Origin: an uncultured Porphyromonadaceae bacterium
Lineage (GTDB): Bacteria > Bacteroidota > Bacteroidia > Bacteroidales > Muribaculaceae
NCBI GenBank assembly: GCA_947176285.1
Contig: CAMWQF010000039.1
Location: 1 to 13,892 of the forward strand
Length of the DNA stretch: 13,892 bases
Direction of reading: 5' to 3'
Each line of letters opens with the position of its first letter. Position 1 is the stretch's first letter. This document shows positions 1 through 8,609 of the stretch, one piece after another. The notes below the pieces were generated by a model, which did no database searches, was not told where the DNA came from, and saw only the letters and a list, made by a program, of their open reading frames with translations. The translations under genes and the position numbers were made by a program.

Positions 1-16
1 TATTTATACATTCAAG

Positions 17-51
17 AAGCAGGCTATTTACAAATGGCCTGCTTATTTTTT
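17..51 (+). terminator. Rho-independent terminator of an upstream gene
   Basis: AAGCAGGC (17-24) pairs perfectly with GCCTGCTT (37-44) across a 12-base loop. ATTTTTT follows immediately. This is a standard intrinsic terminator on the plus strand. It must serve a gene lying before the window, because no coding region precedes it here. Confidence 0.8.
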
Positions 52-106
52 GTTAATTAATCATAAAAAGAACATTTTTTTTTATATGTTTTTACATTAA
101 GTTGAA

Positions 107-114
107 TATTTTTG
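107..114 (+). promoter_or_regulatory. Probable promoter -7 element for the exported thioredoxin-fold gene pair
   Basis: TATTTTTG matches the Bacteroidetes -7 consensus TAnnTTTG exactly. A good -33 TTTG is not obvious; only a weak T-rich stretch lies near 81-90. Transcription would start around 120, leaving a leader of about 130 bases. That leader contains a 12-base perfect palindrome (129-140), GAGTT/AACTC (150-160) and AAGTT/AACTT (189-203), all AT-rich and of unknown meaning. No other gene is visible in 52-249. Confidence 0.5.
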
Positions 115-249
115 ATAGTTCCTGCGTCTATATTAATATAAAGAATATTGAGTTTAACTCTTCTTGGTGATTTTTAGAATTCGTCAACAAGTTTAAACAA
201 CTTCATTAAGTCTTTCCATATTCCAATATAAACCCTATATTTATTGATC

Positions 250-2112
250 ATGAAAAAACATATTATTTCAGTTGTTAGTCTGCTATTGCTCAGTGGCATA
301 TCATATGCAGCCTATACGGAACCTAAATCTAATGATATTGTTAATGCTAATTCGTTAGCACAAGATAAAAAAAACGATATGTCCTCCGAATTCTTCACAT
401 CCGGATATGCCGAAGTGCGGGGAAAGATAGAAGATTATAATCCTGAGTCGGATCCTAAGAACTTTCTAGTATATATACAAGACAATCTTATTGGAACAAT
501 GGAACCAATAAGTGTTCAAATCCTCGACGATGGCAGTTTCATAACTTGGCTTCCGCTTACTACGCCGGGATTTGCAAGATTTGTGGGGGACAAAAGATCC
601 TTTGACTTATTCTTAAAACCTGAGCATACGCTTGAAGTATCATTCAACTGGAAGGATTTCTCTGAATTTTATGACAAAAAGCGTAAGGAGGAACAAGCAT
701 CGCAAAGTCCATTCCACTTCGGCGAGGATCTGAGCAGAATCAACCAAGAACTGATGGAATATCCGGAGGACGAATCATATCGCATCTATCAAATGGCACA
801 TGATCTGACTCCTTCCGAAGCCATTAAGGAAATGGCTGAAAGTTATGAAAATCAGATGCATAAAGTGGATCAATATTGCGAAGGGAAAAATCTTGATCCG
901 ACTACGCAGAAAATTCTCAAGGCTAATGTTAAGAGCGAATATCTATATAATATATTCGGATATGCAGATACCAGAGAGAGCATTAAGCGAATTGATTCGC
1001 TTGCTCCCTCACTCAATGAACCTCTTGATTTGACGTATTTCGATAATGTCAAAAAATTTCTTGCTGATGATGATAAATGGATTCTTGCTTCAAGGCAGTT
1101 CGGTGGTATTCCTAACATGATTACCCATAGTGTTCTTTCCAAACTATTGAATCAGGAAGAATATCATTTAGAAGATTTCGGATCAAATGCCTTTCGTTAT
1201 CTGAAATCACTTGGAGCCACACTTACTCCTGAGGAGGAGGAAATTAATGAATGGATCGGCGATGGAGGCTGCAAATCATGCACTTTTGATGAGATGTCTG
1301 CCATATTCAAATCTATACGAAATGCTGCGGAAAGAAACGAACTTTCCGAACAGTACAACGAGTTTTTAATGCAGCAGTTGACAGGACCAAGAACATTACT
1401 GAGTGATGCGCCCCGAAATGTCCGTAATTTTAGTAAATTGATAAAAACATATTTAGGAGTAGATTCGCTGCCATTGTTCTGGCAAGTGGCATTAAGCGAA
1501 TCATTAAGGTCGAAGTATTCGCTCAGGGCTGATTTTTATCCAGACCAGAACGTGCTATATGCTGTATTGGAAGAAGTGAAGACTGACGGAGAAATATCAA
1601 ATCCGGCGATTTTTGAGTCCCTTGACAATTTCTATCGTAGATCTTATGCCAGAAAGTCATTTGAAATTCCTGACAATGAGAAAGGTAGGGTAATTAAAGA
1701 ATTGATCGCGCCATATTCCGGAAAGATGCTTCTGATTGACTTTTGGGGCTTATATTGCGGACCCTGTTGCCACGCCATAAAAACCACAGTGAAGGCGAGA
1801 GAAAAAAACCAAAATCATCCTGACTTCAAAATGCTTTTCATATCTGATGACACAACACCACAGAGCATGTATGAAGATTTCATAATGAAATATCTTAATG
1901 GAGAGACATCTTATAGGATTTCCGAATCAGATTTCCACCTGCTCCGCGACCTCTTCGCTTTCAGCGGCATACCCCGCTACGTGCTTATAGGACGCGACGG
2001 AAAAGTGCTCGATTCCAATTTCAACTTCTATGGTATGAAGAGAGAACTTAAGGAATATGGCATTGAACTTGAAGGTGATGTATTAGATGACATAAGAGAA
2101 GCAAACAAATGA
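250..2112 (+). CDS. Exported TlpA/ResA-like thioredoxin-fold protein with long N-terminal region
   Basis: The predicted protein is 620 residues from the ATG at 250; a TTG at 244 would add only two. Residues 1-20 form a Sec signal peptide (MKK, then a Val/Leu-rich core ending SYA), so it acts in the periplasm or at the cell surface. Residues about 54-135 look beta-rich and begin with VRGKIEDYNP, matching a segment of the downstream paralogue. A helical middle region follows, with an unusual CKSC pair at 341-344. The C-terminal domain (about 475-605) has LLIDFWGLYCGPC, with redox cysteines C503 and C506, an adjacent C507, and GIPRYVLI as the expected cis-proline loop. The family reduces or exchanges disulfides, or has lost activity; the substrate here is unknown. 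It is first in a likely two-gene operon with the paralogue 9-33 bases downstream. The domain call is firm, the role is not. Confidence 0.85.
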   Translation: MKKHIISVVSLLLLSGISYAAYTEPKSNDIVNANSLAQDKKNDMSSEFFTSGYAEVRGKIEDYNPESDPKNFLVYIQDNLIGTMEPISVQILDDGSFITWLPLTTPGFARFVGDKRSFDLFLKPEHTLEVSFNWKDFSEFYDKKRKEEQASQSPFHFGEDLSRINQELMEYPEDESYRIYQMAHDLTPSEAIKEMAESYENQMHKVDQYCEGKNLDPTTQKILKANVKSEYLYNIFGYADTRESIKRIDSLAPSLNEPLDLTYFDNVKKFLADDDKWILASRQFGGIPNMITHSVLSKLLNQEEYHLEDFGSNAFRYLKSLGATLTPEEEEINEWIGDGGCKSCTFDEMSAIFKSIRNAAERNELSEQYNEFLMQQLTGPRTLLSDAPRNVRNFSKLIKTYLGVDSLPLFWQVALSESLRSKYSLRADFYPDQNVLYAVLEEVKTDGEISNPAIFESLDNFYRRSYARKSFEIPDNEKGRVIKELIAPYSGKMLLIDFWGLYCGPCCHAIKTTVKAREKNQNHPDFKMLFISDDTTPQSMYEDFIMKYLNGETSYRISESDFHLLRDLFAFSGIPRYVLIGRDGKVLDSNFNFYGMKRELKEYGIELEGDVLDDIREANK

Positions 2113-2145
2113 TTCTCTAGAATGAATTACTATAACTCATCAACC

Positions 2146-4275
2146 ATGAAAAGATTTAAGATCATATCGCTTTTCGTATCCTGCTTGGCAATCTCCTTCA
2201 ACTCATATGCTCTTCTTCCAAAGATTGATCTGCAACCAATTTGGGTAAGAGTGACTGAAGTGGAATTGACAGACTCCGCTACTCGCGTCGGATTACGGTT
2301 ACAAAATATTCCCGGGAATTGGGTCAAATTCAGTTCTACCGGTCGACTCATTGCTGATGGAGATACAACTCTTCAATACAAACTTATCGGAACTGAAAAT
2401 ATCGAACTTGACAAAGAGATATGGATTACCGAATCCGGAACACACGAAGGAGTTCTCCTCTTCGAGAAAGTCCCCGAATCTGTAAAAGTGGTAAATCTTG
2501 TTGAAATTGATCCTGAAGATACACCAAACAATGTTATCGGCATACATCTTGACGAACCTGAAACTCGCATTCGTCCTAAATTATTGACTGTAGCCGATAT
2601 AATAGGAGATAATCAAAAAGCCAAGGATCCATGGACCGGTCTTGATCCGACAAAATATAAAGATCTATCGTTTTATAATCCCAACGGAAAAACACATGTA
2701 AAAGGAAAAATCAACGACTATACTCCCCGGTGCGGATTTTCTACGGTATCTATGATCACCTATGACGATTTTACAGGTAGGCAGTATCCAAATACCGCCA
2801 TAATTGCTTCGGACGGAAGTTTTGAAATGGATGTTAACGTACGTTATCCTCAATTCGATTCCTTGGATTTCGGAGAACCGCATCAGAACTCATTTATCAT
2901 TCCTGATGGGAAGAAGCATAATTATATGTTTCTTATTCCGGGAGACACTATTTCTGTTTCAACCTGCTTAGCATCCCATTTGGATAAGAATAAGGGAATA
3001 GTTCCGGATTATTTTGGTTTTGATGGCAACCCCACAGAAAGTTCAGTCATAAGTCTGCTTGCTGATAGTCTTATCAATAAGAGATACGGATTTGATACTT
3101 TATATTTCCGGAAATATGAAAACGATATGTTTTCAGATTCGTATTCAATTGAATCCGACACATATAAAATTACTCATAAACTATGCATACTCCTTGATTC
3201 AATTGTAGAAGACTTACCGATTTTACTAGGAAATCTTCCTATAAGCAGTTATGCAAAGGATGTATTGAGCGCATATGCCGCAGGACAAATTGAACTTCTG
3301 ATGGAGGAATTTGAAATGCAACTAAAATTTTTTGGATCTAACATAAAGAGACGCGAAGATGGATCGCTTACGTATGAGTCCGGACCGAAATACGATATTA
3401 TGACAATAATGATTCCTAAAATCAGACATAAAGAACTTCTGTTTGACAATCCATTAGTTCTTTGCCTCAGCGGGATTCTCCTTAAACGATGGGAAGACAA
3501 CGCACTTTTTAAGCGATCTAAACACGCGACGATGGGCATGATTGTATCATCTGACGGAGAATCTTTTCATGGCGTCTCAGATCTCTCTCTACCCTTCGAT
3601 AATTCATCACAATTTCTGGATTCAATCGGAGTTGGGAATTGTTTTGCAGCGCAATTCGTTAAGACCAAATCCTTTATCGACAACCTATATACTATGATTG
3701 GTCCGGCTGACGCATTACTCGAATTTTATAGTCGAATGCTCCCTTATATTATCAAGAACAATTCATCAGAGAAGATGAACTCAATTTTAATGAAGGAGTA
3801 TAATGATTATATAAAGAATGCCGCCATAACGGCAAACTTATTGAATACAGAAGACAACCATTTACGAATAATTGAAGGATACGATGCAGAAGATATCCTC
3901 AGCAAGATCATATCTCCATATAAGGGGAATGTGCTGTATCTTGACTTCTGGGGTATGTCGTGCGCTCCTTGCCGTGCCGGCATGATACAGCAAAAGCCAC
4001 TTATTGAATCTCTTACAGACAAGCCTTTCCGAGTCCTCTATATTGCCAATACTGAGGATGGAGTAGAGAGTTGCAAGACATGGCTAAGAAGTGAAGGCAT
4101 ACAGGGTGAGCACATATTTATCTCTAATGAAGCATGGAAACGACTAAGCCAACTCTTTAATATCAACCAGATTCCATTCGGAATCCTTATCGACAAAGAC
4201 AGTAATGTGATTGAAACAGGTCTAACAACCCTATCTATCGATAACCCACATCTCCAAAAGGCACTGAAAGAATAA
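2146..4275 (+). CDS. Exported TlpA-family thioredoxin-fold protein (paralogue of the preceding gene)
   Basis: The start at 2146 gives 709 residues and puts MKRFK directly before a hydrophobic core ending in SYA, a clean Sec signal peptide. An in-frame ATG at 2122 would add eight residues and is possible. Residues about 25-165 form a beta-rich domain with VELTDSATRV, an ESG turn and a closing GIHLDE. I recall this pattern from the N-termini of other Bacteroidales TlpA-like proteins. A second beta-rich module follows (VKGKINDYTP near 185-194 to about 275), then a long, mostly helical region. The C-terminal thioredoxin domain carries LYLDFWGMSCAPC, with redox cysteines C606 and C609, and IPFGILID as the cis-proline loop. 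It is probably a periplasmic thiol-disulfide oxidoreductase, or a protein using that fold for binding. It follows its paralogue closely and is ended by the hairpin at 4319-4358. Substrate and partners are unknown. Confidence 0.85.
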   Translation: MKRFKIISLFVSCLAISFNSYALLPKIDLQPIWVRVTEVELTDSATRVGLRLQNIPGNWVKFSSTGRLIADGDTTLQYKLIGTENIELDKEIWITESGTHEGVLLFEKVPESVKVVNLVEIDPEDTPNNVIGIHLDEPETRIRPKLLTVADIIGDNQKAKDPWTGLDPTKYKDLSFYNPNGKTHVKGKINDYTPRCGFSTVSMITYDDFTGRQYPNTAIIASDGSFEMDVNVRYPQFDSLDFGEPHQNSFIIPDGKKHNYMFLIPGDTISVSTCLASHLDKNKGIVPDYFGFDGNPTESSVISLLADSLINKRYGFDTLYFRKYENDMFSDSYSIESDTYKITHKLCILLDSIVEDLPILLGNLPISSYAKDVLSAYAAGQIELLMEEFEMQLKFFGSNIKRREDGSLTYESGPKYDIMTIMIPKIRHKELLFDNPLVLCLSGILLKRWEDNALFKRSKHATMGMIVSSDGESFHGVSDLSLPFDNSSQFLDSIGVGNCFAAQFVKTKSFIDNLYTMIGPADALLEFYSRMLPYIIKNNSSEKMNSILMKEYNDYIKNAAITANLLNTEDNHLRIIEGYDAEDILSKIISPYKGNVLYLDFWGMSCAPCRAGMIQQKPLIESLTDKPFRVLYIANTEDGVESCKTWLRSEGIQGEHIFISNEAWKRLSQLFNINQIPFGILIDKDSNVIETGLTTLSIDNPHLQKALKE

Positions 4276-4318
4276 TCTCAAAATCGTAATTATCAGCTCT
4301 CTCCACATAAAGTATTAC

Positions 4319-4358
4319 TATGCTTCGCAAACATTATGTTTACGGAGCATAATTTTTT
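4319..4358 (+). terminator. Rho-independent terminator of the exported thioredoxin-fold gene pair
   Basis: TATGCTTCG (4319-4327) pairs with CGGAGCATA (4343-4351) with one G-U wobble. Inside, AAACA (4329-4333) pairs with TGTTT (4337-4341) around TTA, giving an almost continuous hairpin with one C/A mismatch. Six T residues follow at 4353-4358. It separates the pair from the helicase gene, so the helicase probably has its own promoter in 4276-4402. I could not find a convincing TAnnTTTG there. Confidence 0.8.
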
Positions 4359-4402
4359 CAGAATTTCTCAAACTCTCGCAATCCTTAAGTCGTTTTAGTT
4401 CT

Positions 4403-6319
4403 ATGAAAGACACACAAGAAATACTATCTGAAAAAACCACACCTGAAGGGATAGAACGATTCCTCGCCTCCGACTTCGTGGAAGGCATAGGACCTTCCTA
4501 CGCCCATCGGCTCGTCGAGGCATTTGGAACCGATACCCTTCGCATAATCAAAGATGATCCTGAAAAATGCAGCGAAATAAAAGGTTTAGGAGAAGCACGA
4601 GCCATAAAAGCATCTGAAAGCCTGAAAGCGGTAAAATATCCTATCCCTCTCCTATCCTTCCTCTTTTCGTGCGGAATCAGCGAAATGTATATCGACCGCA
4701 TACTGGGAAAATACAGGAAACGCACGGAAACCGTTATCCTCAAAGACCCTTACTATATGGTAGAGGACGTATGGCAACTACACTTCCATACAGCCGACAA
4801 GATCGGAAAAAAACTCGGTATCGCTCCAGATGATCCTCATCGCTTACAGGCTGCCATCGTGGGCGCTGTAAAATATTTTGCAGATGACGGACATCTCTTC
4901 GCAACAGTTCCGGAGACACTAGAGTATGCTTCCTCAATGACAGGTGTATCTCAAGACGAAATCGCCAAACAGATAGACGCCACTATAGATGATGGGCGTA
5001 TTGTGCGAAGCAAGGGTGTTCTTTATCTTCCGGTATTCTACAATGCTGAAAAGGATGGAGCAGAAAAACTGCTTGCACTCGCAAAATCAGTTCCGGAGAA
5101 AATCAATGTGTCTGATATCCCGACCACTGACGGTAATGGTCTCACATATTCTCCAATGCAGATTGAAGCCATCAAACTTCTGCTCTCCTCTCCTGTCTCT
5201 GTACTCACAGGAGGTCCCGGATCCGGAAAAACTACCGTATTGCGGGCTGTGATCGATGTGCTGGAAAAAGAAGGCAAACATGTTCTCTTATGCGCTCCAA
5301 CCGGTAGAGCTGCAAAACGAATGACATCACTGACATGTCGGGAAGCCTCAACCATTCATCGGCTCCTTGGATACCGTCAAGGAGAAGGATATCATAAAAA
5401 GCAGTTGGAGACTGATGTGCTTATCATCGATGAAGGATCAATGATGGAGCAAGTTCTATTTAATCATCTGTTGGACGCAGTCGGACCGGGAACACAAGTT
5501 ATACTTGTTGGAGATGTCGATCAACTTCCCGCTATAGGAGCAGGAGATGTAATGCGCGATATGATTAAATCTCCTGCTATTCCGGTTGCCCGTTTAGAGG
5601 AAAACTTCCGGCAAGAGGAAGGAAGCATGATTGCTGAGAGTGCCAGAACCATCAATTCCGGTGATATGCCGGAGTCACATCCTGAAAGCGACTTCATCAT
5701 TATTCCGGAATCTACTACACGACGTATCCACGACCGCATCCTTTCTCTTGTAGCAGAAGAACTCCCCTGCGATAAGGGTGTGTCTTCAAAGGATATTCTT
5801 GTTGTCACTCCACAGCAGATAGGACCATTAGGTGCGAAGCAACTAAATGTTGATCTTCAACAAAGACTAAATCCCGATGCTATTTCACTTCGCAGAGGAG
5901 AATCAGTATTCCGTCTCGGAGATCCTGTGATGCAAACATCCAACGCCAAAGACCGTGGTGTATACAATGGAGAGACGGGACGAATCGTAGAGATAAATAC
6001 AGAGGAACAGACCCTTATGGTAGAATATTCCGACGGTAACAGAAGCAGATATCATCGAACCGAACTGAGTGAACTAACCCTAGCCTATGCTACCACTGTC
6101 CATAAACTGCAAGGTTGTGAAGTACAAAACATAGTCTTTCCGGTCACTATGACACACAAACCGATGCTTTACCGCAATCTCTTATACACCGGAATCAGCC
6201 GTGCTAGTCGCCTTTGCGTACTTGTTGGCGAGGAAGAGGCTCTTCGTTACGCAGTGGAGAACTCAGCTCCTACTTTCCGTAACTCCAACTTCCGACACCG
6301 TCTTAATATGGGAAATTAG
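4403..6319 (+). CDS. recD2: RecD2-like ATP-dependent DNA helicase (SF1, 5'-3' type)
   Basis: The predicted 638-residue cytoplasmic protein has the RecD2/TraA superfamily 1 helicase layout. Helix-hairpin-helix DNA-binding segments lie near residues 24-65 (FVEGIGPSYAHRL, then EIKGLGEARA). Walker A is GGPGSGKTT at 270-278 with K276, followed by APTGRAAKRM (motif Ia). Walker B is IIDEGS with D343 and E344; the more usual RecD form is DEAS or DEMS. VGDVDQLPAIG (III), ENFRQ (IV), ATTVHKLQG (V) and YTGISRAS (VI) follow. The family unwinds DNA from the 5' end and is tied to repair and genome stability in bacteria without or beside RecBCD. The protein starts almost at the first hairpin, so the N-terminal OB-like domain of typical RecD2 (usually 700-800 residues in total) is missing. 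It is transcribed alone, between a terminator and convergent glnN. Confidence 0.9.
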   Translation: MKDTQEILSEKTTPEGIERFLASDFVEGIGPSYAHRLVEAFGTDTLRIIKDDPEKCSEIKGLGEARAIKASESLKAVKYPIPLLSFLFSCGISEMYIDRILGKYRKRTETVILKDPYYMVEDVWQLHFHTADKIGKKLGIAPDDPHRLQAAIVGAVKYFADDGHLFATVPETLEYASSMTGVSQDEIAKQIDATIDDGRIVRSKGVLYLPVFYNAEKDGAEKLLALAKSVPEKINVSDIPTTDGNGLTYSPMQIEAIKLLLSSPVSVLTGGPGSGKTTVLRAVIDVLEKEGKHVLLCAPTGRAAKRMTSLTCREASTIHRLLGYRQGEGYHKKQLETDVLIIDEGSMMEQVLFNHLLDAVGPGTQVILVGDVDQLPAIGAGDVMRDMIKSPAIPVARLEENFRQEEGSMIAESARTINSGDMPESHPESDFIIIPESTTRRIHDRILSLVAEELPCDKGVSSKDILVVTPQQIGPLGAKQLNVDLQQRLNPDAISLRRGESVFRLGDPVMQTSNAKDRGVYNGETGRIVEINTEEQTLMVEYSDGNRSRYHRTELSELTLAYATTVHKLQGCEVQNIVFPVTMTHKPMLYRNLLYTGISRASRLCVLVGEEEALRYAVENSAPTFRNSNFRHRLNMGN

Positions 6320-6350
6320 ATTCTTCTTCATGAATCATTCTAAAACTAAT

Positions 6351-6377
6351 CCCCCGCCTCAAAAAATGAGACGGGGG
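6351..6377. terminator. Hairpin terminator between convergent recD2-like and glnN genes
   Basis: CCCCCG (6351-6356) pairs with CGGGGG (6372-6377). CTC/GAG extends the stem past one C/A mismatch, with an AAAAAAT loop. On the minus strand ATTAGTTTTAG follows the stem, and on the plus strand AACAAAATATT does. Neither has an uninterrupted T tract, but the placement 32 bases after one stop codon and 23 bases after the other suits a shared bidirectional terminator. Confidence 0.65.
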
Positions 6378-6399
6378 AACAAAATATTACATTGAGATA

Positions 6400-8589
6400 T
6401 CAGCGGATGAAGAGGAGTTCACGGTATTTAGGAAGAGGCCAGATTTCATTGTCCACCATCAATTCGAGGGCATCAATATTCTTTCTGATATCTTCCATAG
6501 CTGGAACTATTTCATCATGGTATGCTATGGCTTTGCTGCGTTCATCAGGCATACGGTTGGCTTTGTGACGCTTCTCTACCATATCATCTACGCCTTTGCG
6601 TATTGCAGCGATATAGTCTGCCATCTGTTCGATAGCCTCAAGGTCGTTTCCTGCGATCTTTTCCATTTTGTCGCCTTTAAACAGTTCCTTGATTTTGTAT
6701 ACATTGTCAAGGAGAAGGCTTTGATAGCGTGTAGCGGCAGGTATGATGTGATTTATAGCAAGGTCTCCAAGCACGCGGCTCTCAATCTGAACCTTTTTGC
6801 TATACATCTCCCATTTCACCTCATTTCTTGCTTCAACTTCTTTCGGTGTCAAGACTCCTGTGCGCTTGAACATTTCAAGTGATTCAGGACGTGTGTATGC
6901 ATCATACATAAGCGGAGCGCTTGACTCTACATCCAGTCCTCTTTCAGCAGCCTCTTTTTTCCACTCGTCGCTATAGCCATTGCCATCGAAATGGATCGCT
7001 TTTGAGTTAATTACAAGTTGACGCATCTCTTTGAAAATGGCCTGATTGAGTTGTTCACCTGCTGCTACTCGTGCATCTACTTTATCAGCAAACTCATTCA
7101 ATTGATCTGCTACAGCAGCATTCAATGCAATGAGTGCCGAAGCACAGTTTGCTGAACTTCCTACTGCACGATATTCAAATCTATTACCGGTGAAAGCAAA
7201 CGGACTTGTACGGTTACGGTCCGTATTATCAATCATCAATTCAGGGATCTGAGCAATGTCAAGATTCACTTTTCCCTTACCATTGAGATTGATGACCGTA
7301 TCATCTTCAGTAGCCTCAATAGAGTCAAGAATTTGGCTAAGTTGGCTTCCTAGGAACATTGAAATGATAGCCGGTGGAGCCTCGTTAGCACCAAGACGGT
7401 GAGCGTTGGTTGCTGTCATGATTGATGCCTTCATAAGGGCATTGTGTTTGTGCACAGCAGCCATAACGTTGGCTACAAAGGTTATAAATTGGAGATTCTG
7501 CTCCGGTGTCTTGCCCGGTGCAAACAGGAGAACACCGGTATCTGTCCCAAGACTCCAGTTATTGTGCTTGCCGGAACCATTGATGCCTGCAAACGGCTTC
7601 TCATGAAGAAGTACGCGGAAATTATGCTTGCGTGCCACTTCTGTCATAAGACTCATAAGAAGTTGGTTATGGTCATTGGCAAGATTTGCCTCTTCAAATA
7701 TTGGGGCAAGTTCAAACTGGTTAGGAGCCACCTCATTATGGCGGGTCTTTGCCGGGATTCCGAGTTTGTGGCATTCTGTTTCGAGATCAAGCATGAAAGC
7801 AGCCACACGCATTGGAATCGATCCAAAATAATGGTCTTCCAACTGCTGGTTCTTGGCAGACTCATGGCCCATGAGCGTGCGTCCGGTCATCACAAGATCA
7901 GGACGAGCGGCATAAAGTGCTTCATCTACAAGGAAATATTCCTGTTCCCATCCAAGATATGACTTCACATGACCCACATTCTTATCAAAATAGCGGGCAA
8001 CACGTGTAGCAGCCTTATCGACTGAGTTAAGTGCCTTCAGCAATGGAGTCTTGTAGTCAAGGCTCTCTCCGGTATAAGATATAAATACTGTTGGTATGCA
8101 CAATGTGTCACCGATTATAAATGCCGGAGAAGAAATATCCCAAGCAGAGTAACCGCGAGCTTCGAAAGTATTGCGGATGCCTCCGTTTGGGAATGATGAT
8201 GCGTCAGGTTCTTGCTGTACGAGAAGTTTGCCGGTAAATTCCGATACTACACCTCCTTCGCCATTGTGGTCGATAAACGAGTCGTGCTTTTCGGCAGTTC
8301 CTCCTGTTAGTGGATGAAACCAGTGGGTATAGTGGCGGGCGCCGTTGTCGATTGCCCATCTCTTCATACCCTCTGCCACACTGTCTGCAAGCGACAGACT
8401 CAATGGCTTCTTGTTGTCGATAGCATCTACGAGTGCTTGGTAGGTTGATTGCGGAAGGTATTCAAACATTTTTTGGCGGTTGAAGACCTGCTTAGCATAG
8501 TATTTTTCTACGCTTTCATCGGGAAGTTTCACCTCCACCGGCTTGCGGGAAGAGGCTTCCTCTACGCTTTTGAACCTTAAATCAGACAT
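6400..8589 (-). CDS. glnN: Type III glutamine synthetase GlnN
   Basis: At 729 residues it has the length expected of the type III (GSIII) family known from Bacteroides. The enzyme makes glutamine from glutamate, ammonia and ATP in the cytoplasm, the main entry of ammonia into metabolism. The N-terminal part has VSEFTGKLLVQQEPDASSFP (about 115-134) and the family stretch TFEARGYSAWD (141-151). The active-site region shows GWEQEYF (213-219) with metal-binding glutamates, HNEVAPNQFELAP (284-296), ANDHNQ (304-309), and GINGSGKHNNWS (335-346), the histidine/glycine loop. NRTSPFAFTGNRFEYRAVGSS (459-479) follows, with the arginines expected to bind ATP and glutamate. No key residue appears lost. The start is the ATG at 8589, preceded by A/T-rich sequence. 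The gene has its own promoter (8693-8723) and structured leader, and is monocistronic. Confidence 0.97.
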   Translation of the reverse strand: MSDLRFKSVEEASSRKPVEVKLPDESVEKYYAKQVFNRQKMFEYLPQSTYQALVDAIDNKKPLSLSLADSVAEGMKRWAIDNGARHYTHWFHPLTGGTAEKHDSFIDHNGEGGVVSEFTGKLLVQQEPDASSFPNGGIRNTFEARGYSAWDISSPAFIIGDTLCIPTVFISYTGESLDYKTPLLKALNSVDKAATRVARYFDKNVGHVKSYLGWEQEYFLVDEALYAARPDLVMTGRTLMGHESAKNQQLEDHYFGSIPMRVAAFMLDLETECHKLGIPAKTRHNEVAPNQFELAPIFEEANLANDHNQLLMSLMTEVARKHNFRVLLHEKPFAGINGSGKHNNWSLGTDTGVLLFAPGKTPEQNLQFITFVANVMAAVHKHNALMKASIMTATNAHRLGANEAPPAIISMFLGSQLSQILDSIEATEDDTVINLNGKGKVNLDIAQIPELMIDNTDRNRTSPFAFTGNRFEYRAVGSSANCASALIALNAAVADQLNEFADKVDARVAAGEQLNQAIFKEMRQLVINSKAIHFDGNGYSDEWKKEAAERGLDVESSAPLMYDAYTRPESLEMFKRTGVLTPKEVEARNEVKWEMYSKKVQIESRVLGDLAINHIIPAATRYQSLLLDNVYKIKELFKGDKMEKIAGNDLEAIEQMADYIAAIRKGVDDMVEKRHKANRMPDERSKAIAYHDEIVPAMEDIRKNIDALELMVDNEIWPLPKYRELLFIR

Positions 8590-8609
8590 CTTTTATAATA
8601 TTAAGTTAT

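Noticed and set aside
2146..2211. Possible lipoprotein signal (FVSC) in the second exported protein
   Set aside because: The cysteine comes only 13 residues in, with Phe at -3, and the hydrophobic core continues to a good SYA cleavage site. A standard signal peptide fits better.
4335..4342. TATGTTTA as a -7 box for the helicase gene
   Set aside because: The final G is missing, no TTTG lies about 19 bases upstream, and the bases are part of the terminator stem.
4271..4402. In-frame upstream extension of the helicase gene
   Set aside because: The frame is open, but it lacks a usual start codon, passes through the terminator hairpin and its translation does not resemble an OB domain.
5038..5355. 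A 105-codon minus-strand open frame across the helicase Walker A region
   Set aside because: It overlaps the conserved helicase motifs in the opposite strand and has no family signature.
7444..7962. A 172-codon open frame on the plus strand inside glnN
   Set aside because: It is fully antisense to the strongly conserved glnN sequence and shows no recognisable domain, so it is a shadow frame.
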